A DNA stretch of 64,000 nt from Amyloporia xantha (Eukaryota; Basidiomycota; Agaricomycetes; Polyporales; Adustoporiaceae): positions 1 through 64,000 of the forward strand of contig JAYKKR010000001.1 of the NCBI GenBank assembly GCA_036971615.1. The letters are read 5' to 3'. The number at the start of each line of letters is the position of its first letter. Position 1 is the first letter of the stretch. The position numbers and the translations under genes were made by a program. The notes beneath the pieces are model-generated. The model was not told the origin of the DNA and did not search any database. It saw only the letters and a list, made by a program, of their open reading frames with translations. Shown piece after piece: positions 42,823-56,329 of the stretch.

Positions 42823-45800
42823 TCAAGACGCAGACGCAGCCGGTTCTTCCTCGATATCGACAAGCTCCCTGCCCTCCTTCACCATCTCGCCCTTCCTGCA
42901 CCCCACCGCCTTGACCACGCCCCCCACCTGCGCCCGGAGCACCATCTCCGTCTTCATGCTCTCCAGCACGACCACCGGCTGGCCCCTCTCCACCCGCTCG
43001 CCCAGCGCAACCCGCACCTCCACGACCACGCTCGGCATCGGCGCCCGCAGCGCCCCGCGCGCCGCACCGAGCACGTCTCCCCCCAGCGACAACAGCCATG
43101 CCGGCGCCGGCAGCAGCAGCGTCGTCTTCTGCGCCCCGTGGAAGACGTGCAGGCGCTCCATCGTGTGCGGCGACGGCGACGCGGGGACAGCGGGCGGCGG
43201 GCGCTGGGAGACGATCGTCGTGCGCAGAGCCGCGTCGCCGAGGGAAGTAGCCAACGTGGTGGGAGACAGCATCTGGGCAGGCACGGACGTGAACCTGTGC
43301 TCTGACGACGCCGTGCGGACGACGAGGTCGAAATGGCCCCCGGAGGCTGCCTTGACGTGTACCGTGACCGGATCCGCAGAAGCATCTTCGGCTTGGAGGG
43401 TTATTATGCGCTCGTAGACATCTCCCCCGAACCGCCGGGATGCTAGGGACGTCCACGGTGAAGACGTAGACGGGGTAGGATGATCTCTGAGGACGACGAA
43501 CAGAGCAGCCTGCGCTAGTACCTCAGGCGAGGGCTCTGCCACCGGAGAGAACAAGTCCGCGTGGTATTTCTGCACACTCCCACACTAAGCACCGAGCCAC
43601 CAGGAACTCTCTGCGTGCTCACTCACCGGAATGAAGCCCGTCTCGACTTCGCCCTCGATGAAAGCTCGGTGCCCGGCCAAGGTCCGCAGAAATTCCACGT
43701 TCGTCGAGACGCCAACAACCTTGTATTCGTCCAGTGCTCGCCGCAACATGCGTAGAGCCTCGGTGCGATCGCGGCCGTGCACGACGAGCTTCGCGATCAT
43801 GGGGTCGTAGAACACACCGATTTGAGAACCTTGTTCAAAGCCCTGTTCGAGGCGGAGCGACGGCGCAAGGACCATGGATCCATCCGAAATGCGCGCAAGC
43901 GATCCGTCAGACGATGCACCTGCCACGACGGGTGGTAAAGCAGGAGCAAACGCATGCGTCGGGGTCGGAGTTGAGAGGTGCAGCAGTCGTCCCGAATCAG
44001 GCAAGAAGTTGTTGCGTGGATTCTCAGCATATATACGCGCTTCGAAAGCATGACCTGCCAGGGGAATCGAGGACTGTGCAAGAGGAAGGGGGTTTCCTGC
44101 TGCTACCTAAGTTGCGGAGAAGCCAGATCAAAAGAGCTGAGCACTAATTAATGGAGTCAATAACAGGAAAGTCTACCTCCAATTGCCACTCCACCAGGTC
44201 TAACCCAGTAATCATCTCCGTAACAGGGTGCTCGACTTGCAATCTCGTATTCCTGTTCTCATACGTAAGCTTCATGAGCAGTTTTTCAGCGGACAAAACA
44301 AGTGCAGACAAACATTTCCATGAAATAGAAATTCTGTGTGTCGTTATCAAAGATGAATTCGACCGTCCCTGCACCGACGTAGTTCACTGCTTTCGCCGCA
44401 GCGATCGCCTTCGCGCTCAAGTCTGCGCGTAGTTCTGGCGACAAGCCTGGTGCAGGGGCCTACAACAATCGACACATCATCAATATCATCTTCAAAAACG
44501 CTGAATTCACCCTACCTCTTCGATAATCTTCTGATTTCGCCTCTGAACAGAACAGTCCCTCTCCCACAAGCTCACGCAATCACCTAACATGTCAGCAAAA
44601 ACTTGCACCTCGACGTGCCGGGGCCGTACGATCCACTTCTCCACCAGGACATCATCGTTGCCAAAGGACTTGCTAGCCTCACGCCGCGCAGACACAAGAG
44701 CATCGGCAAAGTCTGCAGGAGCATGTACCGCCCGCATGCCTTTTCCGCCACCTCCGTGAACGGCTTTGATCAGAACAGGATAGCCTGAAGTCGATGGCAA
44801 GGGGGGGTATTCATCAGAGCATGGATGTATATGTAGAAAACACAGCTAACTACCTATGTGTGCGGCTTCCTGAGCGAGGAAGTCAGGATCCTGGTTCGGA
44901 CCGTGGTATCCTGGGACTACAGGCACGCCAGCGTCTGCGAGCCGAAGCTGAAATTTCATTGATCAATCAACACAGCAGTATACTAGACCTACTGGACATG
45001 ATCGTTTTGGACTCGCTAGACAGCCCGGTTAGTCAGACGGATGCCCATAATAGTATGATATTCATTGATATACCTCTTCGACCCCATGCTAACGATCGCG
45101 CTGGCAGGGGGGCCTATGAAGACGATGCCCTCGGTCGCAAGCTGTTCCGCAAAGTGTGCGTTCTCGCTCAGAAAGCCATACCCCGGGTGGACGGCCTATA
45201 ACAGTGCAGACGCATGATCAGGAATCGTGAACTGCAGGGAAACGAAATAGGGGACCAGGGAGGTAGTAGATTATACCGAGGCATAGAAACGGCGATTCAA
45301 GCGAATTATAGATTCGAATAGAACGGACCTGAGCACCGCTGCGGTGGCATATATCTATTATCTTATCAACACGGAGCTATATAATCCAGATCCTGATCAA
45401 CAATGGTCTCCACCAGCAACGAAGTCTCATACTCACATAGCTCTCTGAAGACGGCGCTGGACCAATGCAATATGCTTCATCTGCCTAATCCGACGGTGAG
45501 CGTTCGTGTCCAGAAGGAAAATTGTAGAGACAGTTTGCGAAAGTGGTATGCGGGACGCGACATACCATTCTGACGTGCAATGCATCTGCGTCTACCTCGC
45601 TGTAAACTGCTACAGTCTTGATACCGAGCTTCCTCGCAGTGCGGATGACACGGCATGCAATTTCTCCTCTGAAGACACAATTCAGTTTAGGTTGCAGCCC
45701 TTTCGCGCATTCCAGGTTCGTGTACTCTGAGGGCGCCGACGTGAACGTCAACTGGCATACCTGTTCGCAATGAGAGTCTTGTCGAAGTGAGGCTTCCTGC

Positions 45801-46091
45801 TAGAAGAACATGATGAAGCATTGGCGGTGGTCGAGGCTGTGCGTCCCAGTTCAGGGAGAGTATGGTCCTTAGACTACTAGGAAACAGACCTGCTATTGAG
45901 GCGAAGCGTCGAGTCTGAGTTTGTTGAAATGCAACGCTGGCAGTTGCGAACTCTCTTGTATTCAAAGCTCGACCCTCTGCATATGCAGTATTTACTGCTG
46001 GAGGCCGAATGCTAGAGGTGCTCCGACATTTCTTGCCGCTGGCACGAGAAAGAGAGCGAACAGCTACTGCGCGATGAGTCTTTGAGAGCAT
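42823..46091 (-). CDS. Methylcrotonoyl-CoA carboxylase biotin (alpha) subunit
   Basis: Mitochondrial biotin-dependent carboxylase of leucine breakdown. Exon 1 (from 46091) is a basic, Ser-rich presequence, [20 protein letters not shown]. Biotin carboxylase blocks follow: [12 protein letters not shown] joined to [84 protein letters not shown]. The ATP-grasp glycine loop is [19 protein letters not shown]. Then come [71 protein letters not shown] and [20 protein letters not shown]. The C-terminal biotinyl domain carries [15 protein letters not shown], whose Lys is the biotinylation site; the usual AMKME core is altered to SMKTE, which I recall in fungal MCC subunits. Length and order fit MCCA better than propionyl- or acetyl-CoA carboxylase. 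Partner beta subunit is not in the window. Confidence 0.9.
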
Positions 46092-46575
46092 GCCAGTGCA
46101 AGTATGTTCTTGTGAAGCACGAGTGTCCGTAGACAGTGAGAGGGCGACATAGCCAGTTGATCCGAACGATCGTGTATACCCCGTGATCGAGGAGGGATGA
46201 TGGCGACCCCAGACTTCCCCGCATTCAGTCCATACGGTAAGGAACGACAAATACAATTTTACACTATGCTAGTTATGCTGCTTGAATATATACAACGTGC
46301 TGTAGATATACGTAGAATGAATGAGGGGGGCAAATTAGCTATGTATCCAACACGCCGCTGCGCCAACTCGAATCAAGAATCACCGCCACCGACAGCTGCG
46401 ACAACGACGGAGACATTACAATCACATGGTGTAAGTACAAGCATGAAAGCGATAATCATATGAAGAACTCAAGACGGCACGAGAGATCTATGGGGTACCA
46501 CGCACACATACAAGTACTGTCCATGTCCGACCGGGAGAATATTAATTGGCGAATCGGCGATGTGTGTGCCATCTA
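46092..46575. promoter_or_regulatory. Promoter region of MCC alpha gene
   Basis: 484 bp between the stop of the UBP9/13-like gene and the MCC alpha start, both minus strand. AT-rich around 46250-46320. No gene recognised. Confidence 0.4.
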
Positions 46576-49500
46576 TCACCGGCCTGAGGGGAACGCAGTC
46601 GGTGGCGACTGCACCTCCCGGTCCTTGTGCCGACTACGGCCAAAACCAAGCATCGGCGCGGTGAGGCTCAGCTTCCTCGTCGCTCTCTTCTTGGTTCCAC
46701 CAGCGTTTGGAATCGGGCTATCCCCGATGCTCGCGCTCGAGGTGGAATTTGACATCGAAAACGCAAGCGACCCAGGTGCCTGCATCGTGGAGCTTGCTGT
46801 CGATGGCCTTTGCGGCGGCGGTGGACTGCGAGCACCAAACTCGCTCGTATGTCCATTAGTATCGGTGCCTAGCGGCGATCCAGGAGATCCAGGTAATGGC
46901 GGCAGAGGCGGTGCCATGCTAGAATTCGGCCGCGCCCATGATGACGAACCAACTGTCGCACCTGCGGTCGATGGCCGTCGACTCGCCTTGCCACTTCTCA
47001 CCTTGGTAGACAGATCCGGCGTCGACTTCTTGTGCTCGGGATAGACAGGCCGCGATTGCACAGGAGACGACGGAACTGACATAGGCGTCTTCAACAGCGT
47101 AGGAATGGGGATGGCGGAAGACGACGTAGCAAATGCGGAAGGAACCTGAGACGTAGCCGCCTCGGACGCCCTCCGATTAGAAGAACTACTATCTTTCACA
47201 GTTTGAGATCGTGCCCACGCGCTGTCTTCCTTGGCAGGTGACGACGACGTCCCACTGAAAGATACCTCCAGCCTAGAGCTCTTCCGCTTGAACCAGCCGC
47301 TCGTCTTCTTCTCCGGAGTCTTATCCTTACCAAGACCGTTCGGAACGGGATTGAATCCAGATGGGGACGAGGGTTCTGATAGTGCATCGTGCGCCTGATG
47401 GCTCGCCTCCGCAGTCGACGCAACAGACTGTGCTGTAGCCGGCCGACGAGACGGGCGTGTCTTTGAGGGCGACGGCAGCGCAGGAATCGGTGGCGCTGAC
47501 GAGTCAATGACGCTCCTCCTGTTGTCCGGTCCAGCGCCGTTCGTGCGGACACGCATGGACGCCGAGTGTCGGAGGGTGCTAAATAGACCACCAAGAGTTG
47601 GGGTTGTCGCCGCTGTCGATGCCTGCACCTGTGGCGGCGGACTTGACACCGCTGGCGGTGGTACTAATGGTGAAATATTAAGAGAGGGAGAGAACGGTGG
47701 CTTTGGTGTCTGATTAGGTGATAGAGGGAGTGGCTGAGATGCGGGGGTAGAGGGGAGCGGAGAGTCGCTTTTATCTGATGAGTCTGGTTCCTCCGTCAGA
47801 CCTGGAGGTAATGCCGGGGAACCCGGATCTTGTTCACTATATTCCGTCATAGTGGACACATCGACTGGTTTTGCAGCGGGCGCAGAGCCGATGTCGGTCG
47901 AGGAAGCTGGTTCTCGCGTTCTTAAACCCAGCGCCGCGAGATCCATGTCAACAGCTTGATAGTAGAGAACGTATGCGGAACCGTTTGTAGACTCGCCATA
48001 ATATTTTGGGATATCCGATTCTTTGATCGTGTCGACGCTGTCATCGTCGAAAAGTAGCCAAGTCCCTCGTGCCTTGATAATAGTTACATAATGACCGTGG
48101 TGTGGGCCACTGAACAAGAGAATAAGAATCAGACACTTGTATAGAGACATTCAAATGTCTTTTCTCGGCCAGAGTAACTTACTTTCCGATATGAACGACA
48201 ATGGCGAATAGTTCATACAAACGATCCGGATTGTCTGCATCATCCACAGTGTTGAACAAACGAAGTTCGAAAGGGAACGCTACACGGTACGTGAGCTTGA
48301 TGTATTTCCCTACGTCTTCTTGGTACTTGAACCGCTTGAGATGCAGAGCAAGGACGTTTGGAAGCTTCTTGATCTTCATCCTAAGGGAAAGTAGAGTTTC
48401 AGCTCCCCGGATGATGAGGGCCGATCATGTACACATACCGCTTCTCTGCTTCCTGCAAATCGCAACAAGAATCACAGAAGAATTTGTTCTTCTGACAGAG
48501 CATCTCGCTTGCGCTGAACTGCCGCAAACACGCAGTGACGCTGGAGTTCTGCTCAATGTCGATGGACAGATCCAGGAAGGACTCATCCCGTGATGAGACG
48601 GTCTCACAAGTAAGACAACGCGTCTCACTCGTCAGCACGCCTTCAAACAGGCGGTGGACCACTGTTGGCTGGAAGTGTGGCGGATGGGTAGTTGTCGTCG
48701 AAGCCGTGGTAGGGCCAGCCGCAGTAGACGACATGGTGGCTATCGACGCAGACACTTACGCATATGGTTGGTCACGACACGAGACACGACACAATTATGA
48801 AGACTCACGATCTTCCCTGGATGGGTTAGCCCCATTCACGCTGCCATTCGTCTTCCACCCATTCCTCCTGTCATCCTCCATCTCCTCCACAATCTTGTTC
48901 AGTAAGAAGTTCAGGAACTCATGGGCATCCTGGTGCATCGACCCTCTGAACACTTCATTTTGTTCCTTAAGCTTGTCGATGAATGCGCGCGGAGCCACTG
49001 TGCCCCTCTCGCCGGGATGCTTGCTGATATGCAGGAAAAGCGAGCGCAGCGCGGAAAGTAGAGTAGGTGGGTGTGAAGGAATTGGGGGCACGTTGACTGT
49101 CAGCGGCGAGCCCACCCTGAGTGCAGAACTCTGCGACGGAGAAGATTCGGAAATTGAGAACTTGCGCTCGGGTTTACGGCGGGCGGTGTTTGCGGGGTTG
49201 GACGGAGGAACGAGAGGAGGAGACAGTGCAAGCGGAGGTAGAGATCCGACATCGGGCGCTGAGGGGTCTGGGTATTGAACTAGAAGTTCGCGGAATGGCC
49301 CACAGAAGTACAGGGCCTGTAGGACAGAGTTGGCATAGCTATGAGAAAACGCTATCAGTATGAGATTATCATTAGGTTGAGTAAATATGAAACATGCGCA
49401 GTGCCCCAGTGCACACCAAACTGCAGCTGAACATAGCTGTCTATGTACGCGTTTGAGTGCGCTGAGTAACCAGGACGTTTGCCACAACACGACAGACATT

Positions 49501-49946
49501 TGCAAGTTGGGAGTTCGACCACCCCCGACTCATACCGATGTCCACGGAAGTGACAAATAGTGAAGTTCAATCAAATCAATGACGAACACCGTCGGAATGT
49601 GGGAGCTATGTGAAAGCGTATAGGCCAGGGAGGCGCACAGCGAGTCCACATAAGCTCTTCCGACACAAGCACTGGTCGCCCCGGGTGATGGTGATGCAAG
49701 CGCGGTAGAGTAGGAGAAACTTGATAACGAGTGGGATATATACAAACCAAGTATTCCCAAACTAGCGCATCAGACAAAGGAGGTGAGCATCAAGATGGCA
49801 AGAGGAAAAAGATCAAGGCCTACGTTCTCGAGACCGAATTGCTTTGCGTCTGCAGAGGAAATGACGGGAGGTTGTGCAGCGACGACGGTAGGACTCGGGT
49901 TGGGGCTCTGGGCTTGACCGAAGGGGATCCATTTCCCAATGGCCAT
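46576..49946 (-). CDS. UBP9/13-CreB-like ubiquitin hydrolase (USP12/46 type)
   Basis: USP-family deubiquitinase of the group containing yeast Ubp9/Ubp13, Aspergillus CreB and human USP12/46, which work with a WD40 partner and in Aspergillus affect carbon catabolite control. Exon 1 (49946-49824, 41 codons) is [20 protein letters not shown]... ending FGLEN. A 14-nt microexon (49748-49761) encodes FGNT and the first two bases of the catalytic Cys codon. After an intron of about 409 nt the next exon begins [20 protein letters not shown]. Other blocks: [39 protein letters not shown] (zinc cysteines), [35 protein letters not shown], and the His box [20 protein letters not shown] with FDDDSVDTI. The C-terminal ~430 residues are Ser/Pro-rich and disordered, ending AFPSGR. 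Confidence 0.9.
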
Positions 49947-51218
49947 ATTTCAGGCTCAAGTAGGAGGACCTGTGCGCCGTGCTGAAGGGAGAGAGATGTG
50001 TGTACGACGAGCGGAGGTGATGAGTCGGAGGAGTCCTGAGGAGGGCACTCAACGGTCGACTCGGCTGCATCAGTCCCCCGCCACCCGGCTCAAGGCACCA
50101 TTCGCCTTATTTGGCACTCATAACTTTATCATCAACAGCTCTCTCTTACCCCACAATGGCCGTTGCACTACTCTACCAGCTACGCCCATACAATCCACAA
50201 CCTTGCCATCTCGTCTTCATCCAACGCATCCACGGATAAATCGCCACTGAATTACTCTTATTTATTGTAGCAATATTTTACGTAGCGCTCATTAGTAAAT
50301 GAATACGATCTTGAGAAGCCGGGCGTTTGTGTGCGGCTGTGCCTGGTTCCTGCCCCGTAAGCGATTCAATTTTATGCAGCACATTCTGCATATCATACTT
50401 AGCAGATGAGATTCTCCGTTGCCTCTCACCATCGCCGATGAGATGGTGGCGCATATGCTCAAGTGACACGGCTAACGCAATTCGACTACCTTAGGGCATA
50501 GTCTGCGCCATAAAACCCTTGACCAGTGAAGGTCTTGCCCCGGCGCGACACAACCCACACCGAGAACCATCTTTCAATTACTGCGCACGAGACTAGCTTA
50601 CAGGATCCGGTTTCACTAAGGGATAGTCCACATATGGGATCCACATAGAGACCTGAAATCGGCATCGGTCAGATGAACTCCCTAGTCTATGATTTACTGC
50701 GTTGGCCATGGACTGATGGCTTGACTAGATGGACGACCGATGCATCACGGCTCACCTCCTGATTGTTCCAACGCAATGTACGATGCGGAGTTCAGTGTTT
50801 GCAGGAAGACATGCCATGGATTTGTGGTAGAACTATCGCAGACGGAAGATAACTGTTCCGCTATATTAATATTTCTAATCACTCTCTTCCTCGACATACA
50901 AACATAGTATCATGGATTTACATCTTCCGGTGTGATCCCTGATGGTGGTCAAATTTACTGATTTCACTGATCAGGAAGCTGGGGGGCCCTGAGCACTACG
51001 GAGGCTTTGGGTCGGCGCAGCGCAACGATGCCGCATTGACTCTTGTATTCCAGGCAACGATGATTGCTCTCATAGCCGGCGAGCGTACAATCCGCTCATA
51101 ACATGCAAGAAACGTATGTGAATCTCCGATTCTGATTTCGCGACGTATCCTCGATTTACAGACTCGGTCTCAGGCTGGCCTCCGTAACAATACATTCCGG
51201 TGATTGTCTGCTCGGGAT
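49947..51218. promoter_or_regulatory. Intergenic region upstream of UBP9/13-like gene
   Basis: 1.27 kb between the aldo/keto reductase stop and the UBP start. A plus-strand frame ending near 50250 lacks motifs. No RNA gene, repeat or transposon was recognised. It should contain the UBP promoter and the terminator of the reductase gene. Confidence 0.45.
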
Positions 51219-52551
51219 CTACTCTCCTTTCCACTCGCTCAATGGGATGCATTCGGTCCCCATGATCGACGCAGCCCAAGCGGGAAAGCGCTCCCCTAGC
51301 ACGTCGGCGGCATCAACTGCAGCACGCAACGCCTTCGTATCTTCCGGAGAAAGCTTGATCTCTGCGCCCTTTGCGTTCTCCTCCAAGCGAGCTACGGACT
51401 TCGTTCCCGGGATGGGGATGAAGTCCGGGTGCTCGGCGAGGATCCACGCGAGGGCGATCTGCGCACTCGTAGCGCCGTACTTGTCAGCGACCGATTTGAA
51501 CTTCTCGACCAGCTGGAGGTTCTTTGGGAAATTCTCCTCGGAGAAGCGGGGCAACCCGAGGCGGATATCACCCTCCGCAAAGTCACTGCGTGACTTGAAG
51601 CTGGAAGGTTTCATCAGTACGTTTTGCATAACTTATGCAACAGGATCTACTGACTTCCCAGATATCATGCCTGGTATCAGACTCAACGTTAGACTGAATC
51701 AGCGCAAGTACAAGCTAGACTTACCTCTGCCCAGCGGTGAATACGCTACGACCGCGACGTCGAGCTCGCGTGCAGTGGCCACGAAACCGCTGGTCTCGAT
51801 TTCCAAGGTGAATGGGCTGTATTCCATCTGACACGCGACCAATTTCTCCCCTACTCCAGGGACCGCTTTGGCTCGTCTCAAGACGTCGGCGCTACATTCG
51901 CTAAGGCCTATATACTTGACCTTGCCGCTCTCGATGAAGGTGCGGAACGTCTCCATTACGACTAGGCAGCGCATGTGTTATCTCGGATAACAAACCCATC
52001 AAGAAAGTGCAGACCAACCTTCTATCGGAATCTCCGGATCGACACGGTGTTGGTAGTACAAGTCGATCCACTCGGTCTTTAGGGCCTTCAACGAGTTCTC
52101 AAGCTGACGCTTCATATACGCCGGCTTGCTGTTGGGCTTCAACATGTTCTCCACGCCGGGGGTAAGATCGATAGAGCCAAATTTGGTGGCCAAAAAGATC
52201 TCGGAGCGTCTGCCTGTCGTTTCGAACCATTTGCCCAGTAGAGCCTCACCTGCAAGTCGTCCGGTCGGTCAGAGTGTCTTATACAACTTTTGGACGGCCT
52301 ACTGTTTTCGTAGACGTCGGAAGTGTCCCAGAAAGTGACACCGCGGTCGGCCGCGTGAGTAAGAGTTTTCAGAGACTGTTCTTCGTCGTCGGCCTTCCCG
52401 TACCAAGTACTACTCAATCCTGCGCAATGTTTTCAGAGAGAAAGGATTTCCGGGACACAAAGCTCGACTTACCCATGGCTCCTAAACCTATGGCACTGAC
52501 CTTGGGGCCGTTAGCACCGAGCAGGCGAGTTGGGTAGGCAGTCGAGGACAT
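51219..52551 (-). CDS. Aldo/keto reductase (AKR13/YakC-like)
   Basis: NADPH-dependent aldo/keto reductase with a TIM-barrel fold. Exon 1 encodes MSSTAYPTRLLGANGPKVSA ending IGLGAMG. Later exons contribute LSSTWYGKADDEEQ, FWDTSDVYENS with the catalytic Asp and Tyr, LLGKWFETTGRRSEIFLATK with the catalytic Lys, and WIDLYYQHRVDPEIPIE with the catalytic His. Then come VVMETFRTFIESGKVKYIGL, SECSADVLRRAKAVPGV, VACQMEYSPFTLEIETSG and AVVAYSPLGRG. The C-terminal coenzyme-binding part has ILAEHPDFIPIPGTKSVARL and LEENAKGAEIKLSPED. It ends SEWKGE. The tetrad D-Y-K-H is complete. About 8 exons and ~335 residues. Physiological substrate unknown; such genes are multicopy in basidiomycetes. Confidence 0.92.
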
Positions 52552-53390
52552 TGGGATGTTGTATTGTGAGTAGATGCTGCGTTTCAAGATTGCACGGGTT
52601 GATGTAAGGACTTGGGTGAAGTTCTCAAGGCTTTATATGTTCGCGTTTGAGGACCTGCCGGAAACCGCGCAACACACACGGCAGCGATGATCGACCTCGC
52701 TAACACACACCCCGCCCGAACTGGCCTATTGCCGATGTTGCGGGATTCATCCAATATGCATCTCGGTCACATATGCTCTATCAGAGAGAGTCCGAAGTGG
52801 AACGATGACGTGATGAGACATGCTACATGCGTGCGTCCTGCACAACAATGGTAGCATGCTCTGATATCTGAATACATTCCGAATCGGCACGTAGAATATG
52901 ATCACAAATGACAGACTGTCGTTATTTTGATTCTTAACAAGAGAACGCGCCGTGTTTGCGGGGATCATTTAGTGCCAATAAATAGGCCACGTGAGACACT
53001 CCTAGAGTCAATGACTGCCGAGTAAGCAGCCTTGTAGATCCCGATGGGCACGAAGGTGTGGGCCAAGGCATTCGGGCGGTGGATGTCCGCCCGGCGCCTG
53101 TTACTATTTTCCCCGGCGTTGATAAAGCGCGCACCTCCCATTAATTTGCGCGATTATAGTTCGACACGCTGCGGACGAGATGATGATAACGGTGGATATG
53201 AATTGGCTTCTATAAAATGCTAATATACATGCCAAAACCTTCGATTCAATAACCTAGTAGTAGTGATGTAACAAGAACCCTTGAGTTAAGAGTACAATGC
53301 AGTGGAATTAGTAGGAGTTCTATAGTAGCATGCGACAGCAGTTCGACACGAGAGAGAGGAGGAATTTGAATGCGTAGAGAGTGTGATAGG
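52552..53390. promoter_or_regulatory. Promoter region of aldo/keto reductase
   Basis: 839 bp between the F-box gene stop and the reductase start, both minus strand. No gene or repeat recognised. Confidence 0.4.
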
Positions 53391-55607
53391 TCATATGTCC
53401 ATGGCATTCCAAGGCTCATGAGTCGCTGGCATCAGCGATGTCGGCGGCGCCAAGTAGTACTCGTCTGGATTAGGGTCCAATTCCACAGGGAATGGCAGCC
53501 TTTGTCCGTTTTCATCTATTGATATAGAACGTGAGTACTTCAGAGCGAACATAGATATGATGACAAGGCTCACCATGTCTGGGTGTCTGGGCAAGGTCGA
53601 TGACACAGATATGCGTAGTGTTGCGAAAAGCGAGCATTAACCGTCCGATGCTCTCGTCCCATGCCAATGCTGAGACTTGATCAAGGTCGAGGTTTTCAGG
53701 TAACGGAATACGTCTTATTCCCGGGTCATCGTCGTTTTCTAGAGGGGGTGCATTCCTGAGCTCATCCTCATCGTAGCTCTCCGGATCGTAGTGGCGAGAA
53801 ATTCGGAGGATACGTGGCGAATCGCTCTTGTCCTCGTCTGCAGGGATGGCATATAAAATGCTGCGCATGGAGCCGAGCAAAAAACGATACAGGTTGCCAG
53901 GCTCCTCGTTCCACATCAAGGAGGCATAGATTCTGTGTTCAACATCGTACACATACGAGAAGTACGTCGGCGGAGGGGAAGACCGGCCCGATGACGAAGG
54001 AGGGCTCGGGGGCGGTGTATATTCGACGCGTTGGGGGAAGATGGTGAACCGATATAACTGGCTCCCGTTCGCCAGACGGGCGCAGCCAGCGATCGGACTG
54101 GGGACTATACCATCACTTGCGCTGTTGGTCATAGAAAGCACAGAGTCGTCTTCACGGGTACGAAGACCGTGGTCGGAGAGTTCGATGGAGATGATGTCGT
54201 GCGACCGATTCAAGTAATATTGTTCATACGGTCCTCGCGTAAATTCTTGAGCGACGGGACCAGACTCCAGAGCATCGTACTGTTCCACAGGGTTAAAATA
54301 CCACCTAGGCCGGCCGTCCTCAATCTCTGCAGCAGGCTGATGAACTTTACGAAACACCAGGACTGAATTCGTGATCGGAATCAGCCGGATTGCCAAGATA
54401 GTATGCTCCTGCAAGTGCAATGGTTAGAAAGGTTAGAAAGGTTCTGCGGTTGAAGGTATAAAGTACGCACATAGGCCTCGAAGCCAGGATACGGCGGACA
54501 GTGCAAAGTTGTTACTGAACCCCCATGGAGTTTTTTAAACATGATGTCGCCGGGGTGTTTGACGATTGCCAAGTAGGCCTCCCCATAGAGCTCGTCCAGA
54601 CAGGGGCGCATCAATTGTTTTCGACTCCTCATGCGAACAAGGAGTTGGAACGGAGGAGGCTGACTCTTAGCGTACCGCAGAAATTCACTCGTTCCAGGAC
54701 GCAGGCTAGGATGCCCGAGAGTCTCCAACTGCTCCAAGGGAATTTGCATCACGATGCACTCGTATTTGATGCCAACGGCTGGGTCGATTTCGTGTTCGAG
54801 GCTGTACTCGGAAATATCGATATTCCCCGGAGCACGGCCCCTCGTTCTGTAAGCGCGGTTCTTGTAGTCTCGGCGAACATACGCAATGACAATGGAGCGC
54901 TGATTCGCGACAGTCATGTAGCGTGCAGTGAGATGGAACGCTTTCGTGGTGGTGGGTGTTTTTGCCAAAATAATCGCGCCGTACTTGATATGGTCCAGCA
55001 TGTAGACGACAATACAATATTTGTCATTGCCTCTGCCTGCGACTGAGGCGACGAGATAGCGGCCTCCGGGAAGGATGACCATGGAAAGGACAGTGTGGTA
55101 CGCATCAAACCTCCAATCGGACGAGCACGGGTTGTCATAGCTTCTCCATGCCCGCTCGATGGAAGTGGCACGTAAAAGAAGGCGTTCGGCCTCTAGGCCG
55201 TTCATATAAGGGAGGGAATGACGAGCTGTTGGGGGTAAAGGAGGGAGAGGAACGCCGGCCCATCGCAAGAGCCTTTTCCAGAGAACGGCATGGTGAGTTA
55301 ATGAATAAAATAGCTTGCAGACCTAATGAACGTCAGTATCGTTTCGCAGGCACGCTTTACGGCCACATACCTGCCGCAAGTGAATAATGTCGAGGACTTC
55401 CAAGTAGCCGAAGATTTGGTCGACTAGTATGTCGTTGGGCAATTTGATAATGTAGCAGGGCGGCGGGGGCGGCGGGGGCGGAGGGGCATATTCGAGCTCC
55501 CAGCTCCCGGGTACATAATAAATCGGGGTACCCTTTTCAACATCGGTAAGGGCGACGCGTTTTCTTGGAAGATAACTTGCGAGTGGTTTTGAGAAGAGGG
55601 ACTGCAT
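53391..55607 (-). CDS. F-box protein of agaricomycete type
   Basis: Starts MQSLFSKPLASYLPRKRVAL. A nine-proline run follows about residue 42, then the F-box: IIKLPNDILVDQIFGYLEVL, DIIHLRQV, continued in the next exon by a segment leading to LLRWAGVPLPPLPPTARHSL. F-box proteins connect substrates to SCF ubiquitin ligases through Skp1. The remaining ~550 residues are rich in beta-strand-like patterns (DWRFDAYHTVLSMVILPGGR, YLVASVAGRGNDKYCIVVYM, GEAYLAIVKHPGDIMF, LDQVSALAWDESIGRLMLAF), consistent with a WD-like propeller for substrate binding, although WD signatures are weak. Four or five exons, ending HEPWNAMDI. The target is unknown. Such F-box genes are highly expanded in mushrooms. Confidence 0.8.
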
Positions 55608-56329
55608 TTCACGGGGTGACCAGCACGGACTCTGCGATGGGGTGCGACAAGGAGGTGGTTGAGGAGAAAGGAGACTTGAAATCCGGACGAGGTGTAGGTT
55701 GAACCAATTTGTACTTGTTTTTGGCTGTGGGGCCGCGTCTGCGTTGTATTCTGGTCAAAGCATTCGGGCCAACGGTTGAGACGTCGAGACCTTGTACTCA
55801 GGAGTGATCCCCGGAAAGGAAACAAGCCCTTCCTATTTGGGACACTGGCCACACATAAGCGCTGGCGCTCGAGCGAGCTGTGAAGTGCGCACCTTGGTAC
55901 TGCCTCGTCGTATTCATCCTGAATGCGGCTGGTTTCGTCTCGTTGCTGCGGTCTTCAGATGAAGACATCATTTGTTCGGAAGTTGAGTCAATTTGAAGTG
56001 CCGGCGGCAGTGCGGGTGGGCAGTGCCCACTTGGCGTCTAAATCATAAAGTTAGTGTGGTGAGTTGATCTGTGATTGCACTTTCTCTCTCCAGCACCATC
56101 GGGTCGTCCCCGATACTGCTCTTGTCCTTCGCAAACTGGCTGGCAATCGTAAATCCCTACCATCGTCTTCCTGCTCCTGAGCAGCCCGTTGACCACGTCA
56201 GACATTGGCTCAAGTTCATCAACCCAGTTCAACTTCCGACGATCTGTCCCGTCACTCAGCTTCCGGAGAATCCCATTTGTGTTAGCGAGCTATGCATTCC
56301 TCGGAGTACGTCGAGTTTCTTTGGTGTAT
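55608..56329. promoter_or_regulatory. Divergent intergenic region
   Basis: 722 bp between the F-box start (minus) and the putative start of the C2/TM gene (plus). A frame at 56071-56346 may belong to an upstream exon of the C2/TM gene, but no motif decides it. Confidence 0.35.

Noticed and set aside
42706..43456. Long frames on both strands over the biotin-domain region (199, 231, 168 and 143 codons)
   Set aside because: GC-rich shadows of the MCC alpha last exon, which carries the biotinylation motif in one clear frame.
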